From Blastococcus sp. (GTDB lineage Bacteria; Actinomycetota; Actinomycetes; Mycobacteriales; Geodermatophilaceae): a stretch of DNA of 11,186 bases. The notes beneath the pieces were generated by a model. That model ran no database searches and was not told the origin of the DNA. It saw only the letters and a program-made list of their open reading frames with translations. This document shows, piece by piece, positions 1-7,213 of the stretch. Each line of letters starts with the position of its first letter. Position 1 is the first letter of the stretch. The stretch spans positions 1 to 11,186 of the forward strand of contig JAOPUS010000369.1 in the NCBI GenBank assembly GCA_025963345.1. Reading direction: 5' to 3'. A program made the position numbers and the translations under genes.

Positions 1-2
1 CC

Positions 3-1010
3 GAGGTCGCCGGCATCGCCGCTACGCCCGGCACCCTGGCCGAGCGGGCCGAGGCGCTGCTGGGGCAGCTGCGGCGGGTCGTGCGGTTCGACGCCGGCTG
101 GATCACTCTGCTGCCGGCGGACCAGAATGCGCACGTCCCCGTGGCCCGGTCCGGCTACGACGAGCGGATCTGCGGCCAACTGGACAGCGCCTCCACGCTG
201 GAGGAGGTCGAACTGGTCGGCCTGAGCCGGTCGCGCCGTCCGATCCGAGGCCGCGACCTGCCGTTTCCGCTATCAGAGGTGCCCACCTGGGCGGAGTATC
301 TGGAGCCGGCAGGGTTTCGGGACGGCGTGAGCGCTGGGCTGTTCACCCCGGAGGGCGGCTACCTGGGGCTCCTGGCCCTGCACACCCGGGCCTCGGATCA
401 GGTGAGCGATGCCGCCCGGGATCTGCTCGAGGTGCTCGCGACCCGCATCGCGGACGCCGTGGACCCGCTGCGGTCCCTGGCCACGATCGCGCGGGTGGTC
501 GGGCGGGCCGTCGCGGGGATCGTGCTGGCCCATTCCGGAGCGGTGCTGCCGCTGCCCGGCCTGCCCGACCATCGGCTGCTTGCGCCCGGCTCCGGTGTCC
601 TGATCGCGGCCGCCGTGCAGCTGGGCCGGGGTGGTCCGCTCGCGTCGTTCCTCGCCGCGCTGCCGGGCCCGACGGGCGGCGAGGGCGCGGAGACCCACGT
701 CCGGATCACGGTGCTGGCCGTCCCGCCGGACCTGCGGCCGTTCGCCGCGGCGGTCATCCTGCTCTCCCCGGCCGGGGACCTGCGCGGGCTCACGCCGCGG
801 GAGCTGGAGGTCCTGGGGCTGCTGATCGAGGGATGGTCGAACGCGGCGATCGCGCGCGCCCTGGTCGTCGCCCCGCGCACCGTCGCAGCACACCTGGAAC
901 ACATCCTGGTCAAGCTGTCGGCGCCGTCGCGGACCCTCGCCGCGGTGCGCGCGGAACGGGCAGGCCTGTACGTCCCACCTCGGCCGCCAACCTCGCCACC
1001 GCATCGGTAG
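3..1010 (+). CDS. GAF-like LuxR-family transcriptional regulator (5' end outside window)
   Basis: The reading frame is open from the left edge, so the gene starts upstream; 335 residues are visible. A GTG at 81 could start translation, but the codons before it (leading into LGQLRRVVRFDAGWITLL) look like the normal first helix and strand of a GAF fold, so I treat the gene as partial. The first ~150 residues match a GAF-type sensor layout, and the middle is alanine/leucine-rich linker. The C-terminus (about nt 789-965) is a clear LuxR helix-turn-helix: it begins LTPRELEVLGLL, continues SNAAIARAL and PRTVAAHLEHILVKL. Proteins of this plan are cytoplasmic DNA-binding regulators that respond to an unknown ligand through the GAF part. 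The ABC ATPase downstream is on the same strand but about 440 bp away, so co-transcription is uncertain. The HTH assignment is firm; the GAF assignment is moderate. Confidence 0.88.
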   Translation, partial: EVAGIAATPGTLAERAEALLGQLRRVVRFDAGWITLLPADQNAHVPVARSGYDERICGQLDSASTLEEVELVGLSRSRRPIRGRDLPFPLSEVPTWAEYLEPAGFRDGVSAGLFTPEGGYLGLLALHTRASDQVSDAARDLLEVLATRIADAVDPLRSLATIARVVGRAVAGIVLAHSGAVLPLPGLPDHRLLAPGSGVLIAAAVQLGRGGPLASFLAALPGPTGGEGAETHVRITVLAVPPDLRPFAAAVILLSPAGDLRGLTPRELEVLGLLIEGWSNAAIARALVVAPRTVAAHLEHILVKLSAPSRTLAAVRAERAGLYVPPRPPTSPPHR

Positions 1011-1451
1011 CCCCGTCACCGATCGCGGCGCCAGGAGTACGTCCGCGTTCCGGGTCAGGAGGGCGTTTCTTGACCACCAGTGTGACCACCATCGGGCGTC
1101 GCGGCCGTTTCAGACCCCCTTTGGGGGCGTCCTGTGGGCGCGGTGTGGGCGCCTGGGGCAGGTCCCCCGAGCTGGTCTGTGTCCCTCTTGATCATGGCTG
1201 TTCTCCGGCACGCATGGAGGGCCTCACACCTCCAGTCGGCTTCGAGACGAGGCGTGGCTCCGTGGAGCGAGCGGTTGAAGGCGTCGACCGGTTGCAGGTC
1301 AGACCAGCGGCCTTCGCCGGCCTGGCCACGGTGGCGCCGGGTGGCGGGGGCACGGGACGTCACGGGCTGCTCGGCCCCGTTGGACCAGGCGCCTCCGGGC
1401 GCCCCGTGTGGTTAGCGTTTGAGGGGAAGGGTTCGAGGGGCGGCGACGCGG
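1011..1451. other. Gene-free interval between the LuxR regulator and the ABC ATPase
   Basis: I recognise no protein or RNA gene here. Open frames exist on both strands, but their translations are rich in Arg, Gly and Pro and resemble no family I know. It holds a short palindrome (CCCCC-TTT-GGGGG at 1115-1127) and a GGCGCC-TCCG-GGCGCC hairpin at 1388-1403, about 50 bp before the favoured ATPase start. The ATPase promoter probably lies in this interval, but no convincing -35/-10 pair stands out. Confidence 0.5.
1388..1403. promoter_or_regulatory. Short inverted repeat upstream of the orphan ABC ATPase
   Basis: GGCGCC is repeated with a 4-base TCCG spacer, giving a 6-bp stem, since GGCGCC is its own reverse complement. 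It ends 48 bases before the ATG at 1452. It could be an operator half-site pair or a leader hairpin. GC-rich sequence makes chance occurrence fairly likely. Confidence 0.25.
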
Positions 1452-2693
1452 ATGGTGGGGCCGATGACCGGCGCGGGTGTCGAGAGGGTGGCCGTCGCCC
1501 GGAACGGCACGCCGGTACTGAGGGACGTGACGCTGCGGGCGGCCGACGGTGAGCTGCTGGTGGTGCTTGGTTCGTCCGGCAGCGGCAAGTCCACGCTCCT
1601 GCGCGTCATCGCCGGCCTGGACCCGGTCAGTTCCGGCAAAGTGATCATCAAGGGTCGCGACGTCACCGCGCTGCCACCCGGTCGGCGACGGGCGGCGATG
1701 GTCTTCGAGTCCTCGGCGCTGCTGCCCTTCCTCGACGTGTCGGACAATCTCGGGTGGGGATTGCGGGCGCGGCGGCTGCCGGAGGCCGAGGTGCAGGAGC
1801 GGGTCCGCGGCCGTGCCCGGCTGCTGCGGCTGAGCCGGCTGTTGTCCCGCCGGCCGGGTGAGTTGTCCCACGGCGAGCGCGGCCTGGTGGGCGTCGGGCG
1901 CGCGCTGGTGCAGGTGCCGGACGTCTTCTTGCTGGACGAACCGCTCGCCGGCCTCGACACCGCGCAACGGACCCGGGTGCGGCAGGAGATCGTCGGCGCG
2001 GTCCGCTCGCTCGGAGTCACCACCCTCTACGTCACCCACGATCAGGCGGAGGGCCTCGCGGTGGCTGACCGGATCGCGCTGCTGCACCAGGGCGCCGTGG
2101 TCCAGGTGGGCAGGCCGATGGAGCTGTACAGGCGACCGGTGGATCTGTACGTGGCCGGGTTCGTGGGCACCCCCCCGATCGGGCTGCTTCCCGCCCGGCT
2201 GGTGTCCGCCGCCGGGCAGGCCGGCTTCGTGGTGGGCGACCGGACGCTGCCACTGTGGCGACCGGTCCCGTTGCCGCTGCGCGATCACGTCGGGCGGGAA
2301 GTAGTGCTCGGGTTCCGAGCCGAGGACGTGCGTGAGGCCACGGCCGATCGCCCCGATCCGGACTCGGTGACCCTCGATGCGGTGGTGAGGCATGTCGAGT
2401 TCACCGGGCGGCAGAACGTGGTCACCGTGGCGGTGCACGCACCACCGGTCACCACGTCGGGCACGGAGCTGTCCACGGACAGCCCTCCCGGCGCGACACT
2501 GCGCTCTTTCTTCCCGCCCGAGGCTGTGATCCGCCCCGGCGATGCGGTCCGCGTCGCCGTCAAGGGCGAGAGGGCCCACGTCTTCGACGCCGTCACCGGC
2601 CGCGCGCTCTGGCACCCCCCGGACGGTTCCGACGGGGAACCGGATGAACACTCCGGTGACCTGCCGGCAACCGGCGGCGACGCAGCCCGGTGA
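1452..2693 (+). CDS. Orphan ABC transporter ATP-binding protein, sugar-importer type, with atypical motifs
   Basis: A 413-residue ATPase laid out like MalK/MsmK-type importer ATPases: an N-terminal nucleotide-binding domain and a C-terminal TOBE-like region (roughly residues 230-385). Walker A is GSSGSGKST (40-48), Walker B VFLLDE (158-163), D-loop GLD near 167-169, and the switch histidine sits in YVTHDQ (H196). Two motifs are unusual. The Q-loop reads VFESS, with Glu86 where Gln is expected. The signature reads LSHGE (138-142) instead of LSGGQ. The start is uncertain: a TTG at 1419 opens the frame, but ATG 1452 has an AGGGG 11 bases upstream and ATG 1464 is also possible. No permease or binding-protein gene is nearby, so any transport partner lies elsewhere, or the protein has another role. 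The ABC family assignment is firm; the substrate is unknown. Confidence 0.9.
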   Translation: MVGPMTGAGVERVAVARNGTPVLRDVTLRAADGELLVVLGSSGSGKSTLLRVIAGLDPVSSGKVIIKGRDVTALPPGRRRAAMVFESSALLPFLDVSDNLGWGLRARRLPEAEVQERVRGRARLLRLSRLLSRRPGELSHGERGLVGVGRALVQVPDVFLLDEPLAGLDTAQRTRVRQEIVGAVRSLGVTTLYVTHDQAEGLAVADRIALLHQGAVVQVGRPMELYRRPVDLYVAGFVGTPPIGLLPARLVSAAGQAGFVVGDRTLPLWRPVPLPLRDHVGREVVLGFRAEDVREATADRPDPDSVTLDAVVRHVEFTGRQNVVTVAVHAPPVTTSGTELSTDSPPGATLRSFFPPEAVIRPGDAVRVAVKGERAHVFDAVTGRALWHPPDGSDGEPDEHSGDLPATGGDAAR

Positions 2694-2769
2694 CCCGAGC
2701 GCGGCGCGGGTCCCTCCGTCGGGACCGAGTACCGGCCGCCGCCCTGGCCACCCGGCAGGCTCCCGCGGC

Positions 2770-3073
2770 CGGCGGAACATGCGCGACGAGTCCGCCACCA
2801 TGCCCGCCCTGTTCAGCCAGGCCCAGGCGCTCACCAGCCTCGGCAGCACACCACTCGTGGTCCTCACCGCCACCGCGTCGCCGCACGCGCCGGGTCGGTC
2901 GGCGGCCCAGGACCGGATGGCCGCGCTATCGACCAACAGCCAGCCACCGCGACGCGGACGCGACACACGCGGGACTCCTCGGCGAGGAACGCGGGGCCGA
3001 CATCTCGGCGCGCGCCATCGACGACGACGTCGTCCAGGCCGCCCGCACCGGCGCGTCGCTTCCGGCGAGCTGA
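2770..3073 (+). pseudogene. 3' remnant of an alpha/beta hydrolase, frameshifted
   Basis: Two plus-strand frames join into one C-terminal hydrolase segment. The first frame (2770-2940) reads RRNMRDES..., then LFSQAQALTSLGS, PLVVLTA, and AAQDRMAALSTNS. From 2942 the next frame reads SHRDADATHAGLL, ADISARAIDDDVVQAARTG, and ends at TGA 3071-3073. In members I know from the family this stretch reads STNSVHR...THASL, so one extra base near 2941 explains the break. The His in ATHAGL corresponds to the catalytic triad histidine. The N-terminal half, with the nucleophile elbow and its serine, is absent: only about 76 bp separate the remnant from the ATPase stop. It cannot encode a working hydrolase. 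Identification rests on remembered family patterns, not on a search. Confidence 0.72.
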
Positions 3074-3313
3074 ACCGGCTCGGTGACGCGGGTCGCCCAT
3101 CCTCGCTAGCGCGCGCATGTTCGACCCGCGCTTCATGGCCCACCGCTGGAAGGTTCGGCCCTCCGGCGTGGCGTGCACGAAGATCGCATCGAAGCTGCGT
3201 CGGCCCCACGCCGACAACGCCGAGAACAGCCTGCGGTCCTCGCGGGGGAGTGGCACGGCCACGAGGTTGATGCCGGGACCGAGGCAACCATCGGCCCACG
3301 TGACTTGCCGAGG
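3074..3313 (-). other. Unidentified coding-like fragment next to the LAL regulator stop
   Basis: On the minus strand an open frame follows the regulator's stop directly, in the same frame. It reads WADGCLGPGINLVAVPLP, then FDAIFVHATPEGRTFQRWAM and MRALARMGDP, before passing into the antisense of the hydrolase remnant. The composition is protein-like, with alternating hydrophobic strands and GC-rich third positions. However, the plus-strand frame starting at 3117 shares the same third positions, so codon bias cannot decide the strand. I recognise no family. It has no good start or ribosome binding site. It may be a gene fragment left by rearrangement, or simply non-coding. Confidence 0.3.
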
Positions 3314-6052
3314 TCAGCTGAGTGGGAGTTGCGTGAGCTCCCCTCGGGACCGGACGCCGAGCTTCTGGTAGGCGTTGCTCAGGTGGTATTCCACGGTTCG
3401 AGGGCTGAGGAACAGCCGGGCGGCGATGTCGCGGTTGCCGAGTCCGGAACGTACGAGCAGCACCGTCTGGCGCTCCTGCGGGGTGAGGTTCCCGGTGGTG
3501 GTGACGTCTCGCTTGCGGGCCGTTTCTCCGGACGCGCGGAGCTCCTGCCGTGCGCGTTCCGCCCACGGCTCGGCCCGGAGTTCGGTGAACACCTCGAGGG
3601 CTGCACGGAGGTGGGAGCGGGCGTCGATGCGGCGGCGGTTGCGGCGCAGGAACTCGCCGTACGCGAGCTGCGTGCGGGCCTGTCCGAACGGGCGTCCGGC
3701 CGCGGCATGCAGCCGGAGAGCGTCCTGAAAGTGCCGCTCGGCGACGTCGCCATGGGCCAGGAGCGCACGTCCGTGCTCCGCGATCGCCGCAGGGGAGGCC
3801 GCCCCCACCTGGGCGGCGAACGCCGTCAATTCCTCGACCCACTGCTGGACCAGGTCGGCCCGTCCGGCGCGCTGTGCGGCCTCCAGCCGGTCGAGTGCGG
3901 CGGACCGGCAGATCGTCGGATGGCGCATCCGCTCGAGGTGGTGCAGCGCCCCGTCGACGTCGGAGATGTTCGCGGCCAGGACGCCCTTGGCCCACTCGGT
4001 CATGTCCACGGCCGCCGCGCCGACGATGCCCATGGGGCCATCAGCACGCATCGCTTCGAGTTCGGCCAGTGCGTCCGGCCAGGCGGACTCGCCGCGGTAC
4101 GCCGCCAGCAGCCCCAGCCAGGCCAATGGCATGGCGGTCAGCGGCGCCTGCCCGATGCCGCGGGCGAGGACGAGCGCCTCGTTCGCCGACGCCGCGGCCG
4201 CGCTCCAGTCGCCGTCGGCGATCTGGGCGGACGGGAGGCGTGACAGGGCCCATACGGCGTTGGTCAGCGAGCCGCCGTCACGCGCCAGCGCGAGGAGTCC
4301 CCCGTAGGTCCAGCGGACCGCCTCGAGGTCGGCGAGGTGTAGGGCCGCCACGCCGAGGTTTCCCAGCAGGTCGGCGTCGGGAGGAAGCGCTTCTCCGATG
4401 CGGAACGCCTCGTGCCAGGCGGCCGCGGCTTCGGCCATCTCGCGGCGGAGGAAGTGCCGGTGCCCGCGCAGGATGGCCGCGAAGCAGCGCAGTCGCGCCG
4501 GTGCGCTCTCCTCGGCGGCCCAGGCGAAGTCGACGTCGTCCTCGTCGAGGATGTCCCAGCTCCAGGTCGCCAGGGCGGTGGCCAGCATCGCCATCTCCAG
4601 GGCGCGGCCACTGTCGAGGCCGGCGACGTCCCGCGCGGCACTCAGCACGATCCGCCGCCCCGTCTGCGGCGAACCGATGTGCCACTCGATCCTGCCCCGG
4701 AGCCAGTCGACGTCGGCGCGCAGCAGCGGGTCGTCCGTGGTGTGGCGGGCACCGTCGGCCAGGGTCCGCGCGCGGGCACCGTCACCGGCCAGCCAGGCAC
4801 TGCTGGCGGACGTGAACAGACGCTGCGCCCGGGTACCGGCAGAGCTGCTGAGTTCCGCAGCGCGCTCGGAGGCCGTGCTCGCAGCCTCGTGGCCGCCGCG
4901 GCGCGTGGCGCGCCCAGCGACTGCGTCCAGATCACCGGCCACGGCGTCGTCGAGGGCCGTGGTCGCGAGTGCGGCATGCCAGGTTCCTCGATCCGGGTCA
5001 CCCGCCGCGGTCAGCACCGCAGCCAGGGCCCGGTGCGTGTGCTGCCGCTGCGACGCGGTGGCGGCGCCGTAGACCGCTGACCGCACGAGGGGGTGGCGTA
5101 GCCGTACGTCGTCGTCGTGGACGCGGAGCAGCCCTGAGCGCTCTGCGGCGTCGAGCGCCGGGTCACCGGCACCGAGTCGAGCGGCGGCCTGCTGGATGAT
5201 CGACAGCCGTCCCGAGTCATCGGCGGCGACAGCCAGCAGTAGCGTCTGGGCGTCGCCGGGCAGCCGGCGGCACCGGTCGAGAAACGCGCGCTCGACCCCC
5301 TGCGTCAGCGGTAGCTGCGCCGGGAGTCGCAACCGACCGGCGAGCTGTCCCTCGGACAGCATGGTGGGGAGTTCGACGAGCGCGAGCGGGTTCCCGCCGG
5401 TGCGGATCCGCAGCTCGTCGCGCACTCCGGCGGTCATCGTGATCCCGGCGTGCTCGGCGAGCAGGGCGGAGGCCGCGTCGGCGTCAAGGCCTGGCACGAC
5501 CAGTTCCGGCAGGCCGAGCCCGTGGAAGTGGCGCGCCTCGCCGTCGCGGACGGCGAAGAGCAACGCGAGGCGGTCGGCGTGCAGCCGGCGGGCGACGAAC
5601 AGCAACGCCTCGGCAGACGCCGCGTCGAGCCAGTGGGCGTCGTCGATGACGCAGATGAGCGGCTGCTTCTCCGCGGTCTCGGCCAGGAGCGACAGGGTCG
5701 CTGCGAACACGAGGAATCGGTCGTCGGTCGGCCCGTCGCCGCCACCCCGGGTCCCGTCCTCACCCAGCGCGCCACGCAGCGCCCGGGCCTGTACGGGCGG
5801 GATGCGTCCCACCTGCCCGAGGACCGGCCGCAGCAACCGGTGCAGCGCCGCGAACGGCAGCGGCGACTCCGATTCGATGCCCGCGGTCCACAGGACGGCA
5901 ACGTCCTTGGCACGGTCGATCGCGTCGGTCAACAGCGCGGTCTTGCCCACGCCCGGCTCACCGCGCACGACAAGCGCACCGCCACGGGCGTCGGCAGCCC
6001 CGGCGACAAGCAGGTCGATCCGGGCGCGCTCCGCTTCACGCCCGTGGAGCAC
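3314..6052 (-). CDS. Large AAA-ATPase LuxR-family regulator (LAL/MalT-like)
   Basis: A 912-residue regulator with the LAL plan: N-terminal ATPase, long helical middle, C-terminal LuxR helix-turn-helix. Walker A is GEPGVGKT (residues 31-38) and Walker B is ICVIDDAHWLD (133-143). The middle (about 330-830) is Ala/Leu/Arg-rich, as expected for TPR-like helical repeats. The last ~58 residues form the HTH: LTPQERQTVLLVRSGLGNRD, IAARLFLSPRTVEYHLSNAY. The frame stays open up to GTG 6199 (with ATG 6193), which would give up to 961 aa. I prefer GTG 6052 because LAL proteins normally begin just before the (V/L)xGREAE motif, here MLHGREAERARI, and the extra N-terminus looks unstructured. None of the starts has a strong ribosome binding site. 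It is transcribed divergently from the ABC exporter, so local control of that exporter is a reasonable inference. The ligand is unknown. Confidence 0.92.
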   Translation of the reverse strand: MLHGREAERARIDLLVAGAADARGGALVVRGEPGVGKTALLTDAIDRAKDVAVLWTAGIESESPLPFAALHRLLRPVLGQVGRIPPVQARALRGALGEDGTRGGGDGPTDDRFLVFAATLSLLAETAEKQPLICVIDDAHWLDAASAEALLFVARRLHADRLALLFAVRDGEARHFHGLGLPELVVPGLDADAASALLAEHAGITMTAGVRDELRIRTGGNPLALVELPTMLSEGQLAGRLRLPAQLPLTQGVERAFLDRCRRLPGDAQTLLLAVAADDSGRLSIIQQAAARLGAGDPALDAAERSGLLRVHDDDVRLRHPLVRSAVYGAATASQRQHTHRALAAVLTAAGDPDRGTWHAALATTALDDAVAGDLDAVAGRATRRGGHEAASTASERAAELSSSAGTRAQRLFTSASSAWLAGDGARARTLADGARHTTDDPLLRADVDWLRGRIEWHIGSPQTGRRIVLSAARDVAGLDSGRALEMAMLATALATWSWDILDEDDVDFAWAAEESAPARLRCFAAILRGHRHFLRREMAEAAAAWHEAFRIGEALPPDADLLGNLGVAALHLADLEAVRWTYGGLLALARDGGSLTNAVWALSRLPSAQIADGDWSAAAASANEALVLARGIGQAPLTAMPLAWLGLLAAYRGESAWPDALAELEAMRADGPMGIVGAAAVDMTEWAKGVLAANISDVDGALHHLERMRHPTICRSAALDRLEAAQRAGRADLVQQWVEELTAFAAQVGAASPAAIAEHGRALLAHGDVAERHFQDALRLHAAAGRPFGQARTQLAYGEFLRRNRRRIDARSHLRAALEVFTELRAEPWAERARQELRASGETARKRDVTTTGNLTPQERQTVLLVRSGLGNRDIAARLFLSPRTVEYHLSNAYQKLGVRSRGELTQLPLS

Positions 6053-6132
6053 GTCGCGGACCGTACCCCGCTCGAGCGCGGGAAGGCCGGTCCTCGCACA
6101 CGCCGGGTGCCGGTCGGCGTCGGCTCCTGTCC

Positions 6133-6167
6133 CGGTGATCCACGTAGTTCCACGGAGGCGATCACCG
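6133..6167. promoter_or_regulatory. Candidate operator: 8-bp inverted repeat in the divergent promoter
   Basis: CGGTGATC (6133-6140) is matched by its exact reverse complement GATCACCG (6160-6167), with a 19-base spacer. The half-site centres lie about 27 bp apart, a wide separation compatible with a dimer bound across nearly three helical turns. Its position between a regulator gene and its divergent target is typical for an autoregulatory site, but binding by the adjacent LuxR protein is inference. Confidence 0.45.
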
Positions 6168-6197
6168 TCGGCCGCGAGCAACCTCAACGGCATCCGC

Positions 6198-6215
6198 ACC
6201 AGCGAAGGCGCTGGT
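6198..6215. promoter_or_regulatory. Perfect 7-bp hairpin/operator upstream of the exporter ATPase
   Basis: ACCAGCG (6198-6204) and CGCTGGT (6209-6215) are exact reverse complements separated by AAGG. The repeat ends 36 bases before the ATG at 6252. It could be a compact operator or a hairpin in the exporter mRNA leader, upstream of the ribosome binding site. Confidence 0.4.
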
Positions 6216-6251
6216 CACGACAACCCCGCGACAGGCCAGGAGTGCACAGTC

Positions 6252-7148
6252 ATGATCACGGTCTCAGGTCTCACCAAGCAGTACGGCAAGCGCCTCGCCG
6301 TCGACGACATGACCTTCGACGTCGCCGCCGGCCGCGTCACGGGATTCGTCGGCCCCAACGGTGCCGGCAAGTCCACGACCATGCGGATGATGGTCGGACT
6401 GACCCGGCCCGGCAGCGGTGACGTCCGCTACTCCGGCGTCCACTACCGGGACCTCGAACACCCCGCCCGGACCGTCGGCTCGGTTCTCGACGCCCGCTGC
6501 ATGCACCCCGGTCGCACGGCCCGGAACCATCTCCGGGCCACCGCCGCCCTCAGCGGCATCCCCACGGCCCGGGCCGAGGAGGTCCTGGCCGAGGTGGGTC
6601 TCGAGACGGCAGCGGACCAGAAGGCGGGCAAGTTCTCCCTCGGCATGCGTCAGCGCCTGGCGCTGGCCGGAGCCCTCCTGGGAGACCCGCAGGTGCTGCT
6701 GCTCGATGAGCCGTCCAACGGTCTGGACCCCGATGGCATCCGCTGGCTGCGGGACTACCTCCGCGACTTCGCCCGCCGCGGCGGCACGGTGTTCGTCTCC
6801 AGCCACCTCATCGGCGAGCTCAGCATGTTCGCCGACGACCTGGTCGTGGTCGGGGGCGGCAGGCTGCTCGCCGCCGAATCGGTCCAGGGGATCACCGCGC
6901 GCAACGACGTGGCCGTGCTCATCGAGACCCCGCAGCCGGCCGAGCTCGCCGCACGTCTTGCCGCACACGGCCTCGTCGTCGAGGTATCGGCCGACCGGCT
7001 GATCGTGCGAGGAACCACCAGGGCGGCTGTCTCACAGATCGCATTCGACAGCCGCATCCAGGTTCTCGAGCTCAGCGAGACGTCCCGCTCCCTCGAGGAC
7101 AGCCTGCTCGACATGACCAGGGCCTCCGCCGAGTTCGCCAGCGCCTGA
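6252..7148 (+). CDS. ABC exporter ATP-binding protein (BcrA/drug-resistance ABC-2 type)
   Basis: A 298-residue cytoplasmic ATPase that should power the permease encoded next. The start ATG 6252 has AGGAG nine bases upstream, and the protein begins MITVSGLTKQYGKRLAVDD; the long open frame before it is a shadow of the antisense regulator. Walker A is GPNGAGKST (34-42). Signature is FSLGMRQR (128-135), the LGMRQR form common in BcrA-like exporters. Walker B is VLLLDE (148-153), followed by PSNGLDPDGI, and the switch histidine is in VSSHL (H185). The Q-loop position reads SVLDARCMHPGRTARNHL with no Gln; I recall this HPGR/NHL form as usual for this actinobacterial subfamily. The C-terminal ~90 residues form the usual regulatory tail. 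Substrate cannot be read from sequence; lipids, peptides or drugs are typical for the family. Confidence 0.93.
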   Translation: MITVSGLTKQYGKRLAVDDMTFDVAAGRVTGFVGPNGAGKSTTMRMMVGLTRPGSGDVRYSGVHYRDLEHPARTVGSVLDARCMHPGRTARNHLRATAALSGIPTARAEEVLAEVGLETAADQKAGKFSLGMRQRLALAGALLGDPQVLLLDEPSNGLDPDGIRWLRDYLRDFARRGGTVFVSSHLIGELSMFADDLVVVGGGRLLAAESVQGITARNDVAVLIETPQPAELAARLAAHGLVVEVSADRLIVRGTTRAAVSQIAFDSRIQVLELSETSRSLEDSLLDMTRASAEFASA

Positions 7149-7182
7149 CCCCGTTCGCCTGATCCAGCTCGCCTGATCCGCC
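7141..7182 (+). repeat. 14-bp tandem repeat at the end of the exporter ATPase gene
   Basis: Two 14-bp units start at 7155 and 7169 and share the identical 11-mer TCGCCTGATCC. A weaker third copy (GCGCCTGACCCCGT, 7141-7154) carries the ATPase stop codon. Each copy contains CCTGA. The array sits in the 65-bp gap before the permease. It may be replication slippage at the gene end. Confidence 0.6.
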
Positions 7183-7213
7183 CCACTTCGACTCTCCCCG
7201 AAGGACAAGACCA

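Larger units (their letters stand above)
6053..6251. promoter_or_regulatory. Divergent promoter region between the LAL regulator and the ABC exporter
   Basis: About 200 bp separates the favoured regulator start (minus strand) from the exporter ATPase ATG (plus strand), so both promoters should lie here. It contains two perfect inverted repeats, listed separately, plus the AGGAG ribosome binding site of the exporter at 6238-6242. No consensus -35/-10 is obvious on either strand. If the regulator really starts at GTG 6199, most of this interval would be coding instead. Confidence 0.6.

Noticed and set aside
1299..3995. Very long minus-strand open frame (898 codons) across the ABC ATPase and beyond
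   Set aside because: It lies antisense to the clear ATPase and hydrolase relic, its translation is rich in Arg, Pro, Gly and His with no domain, and long antisense frames are expected in high-GC genes.
3173..4243. Plus-strand open frames opposite the LAL regulator
   Set aside because: They are low-complexity antisense shadows without ribosome binding sites or recognisable domains.
5196..6251. In-frame upstream extension of the exporter ATPase
   Set aside because: The extension is antisense to the LAL ATPase domain and Ser/Arg-rich; the real start at ATG 6252 has a proper AGGAG site and begins with the normal ABC N-terminus.
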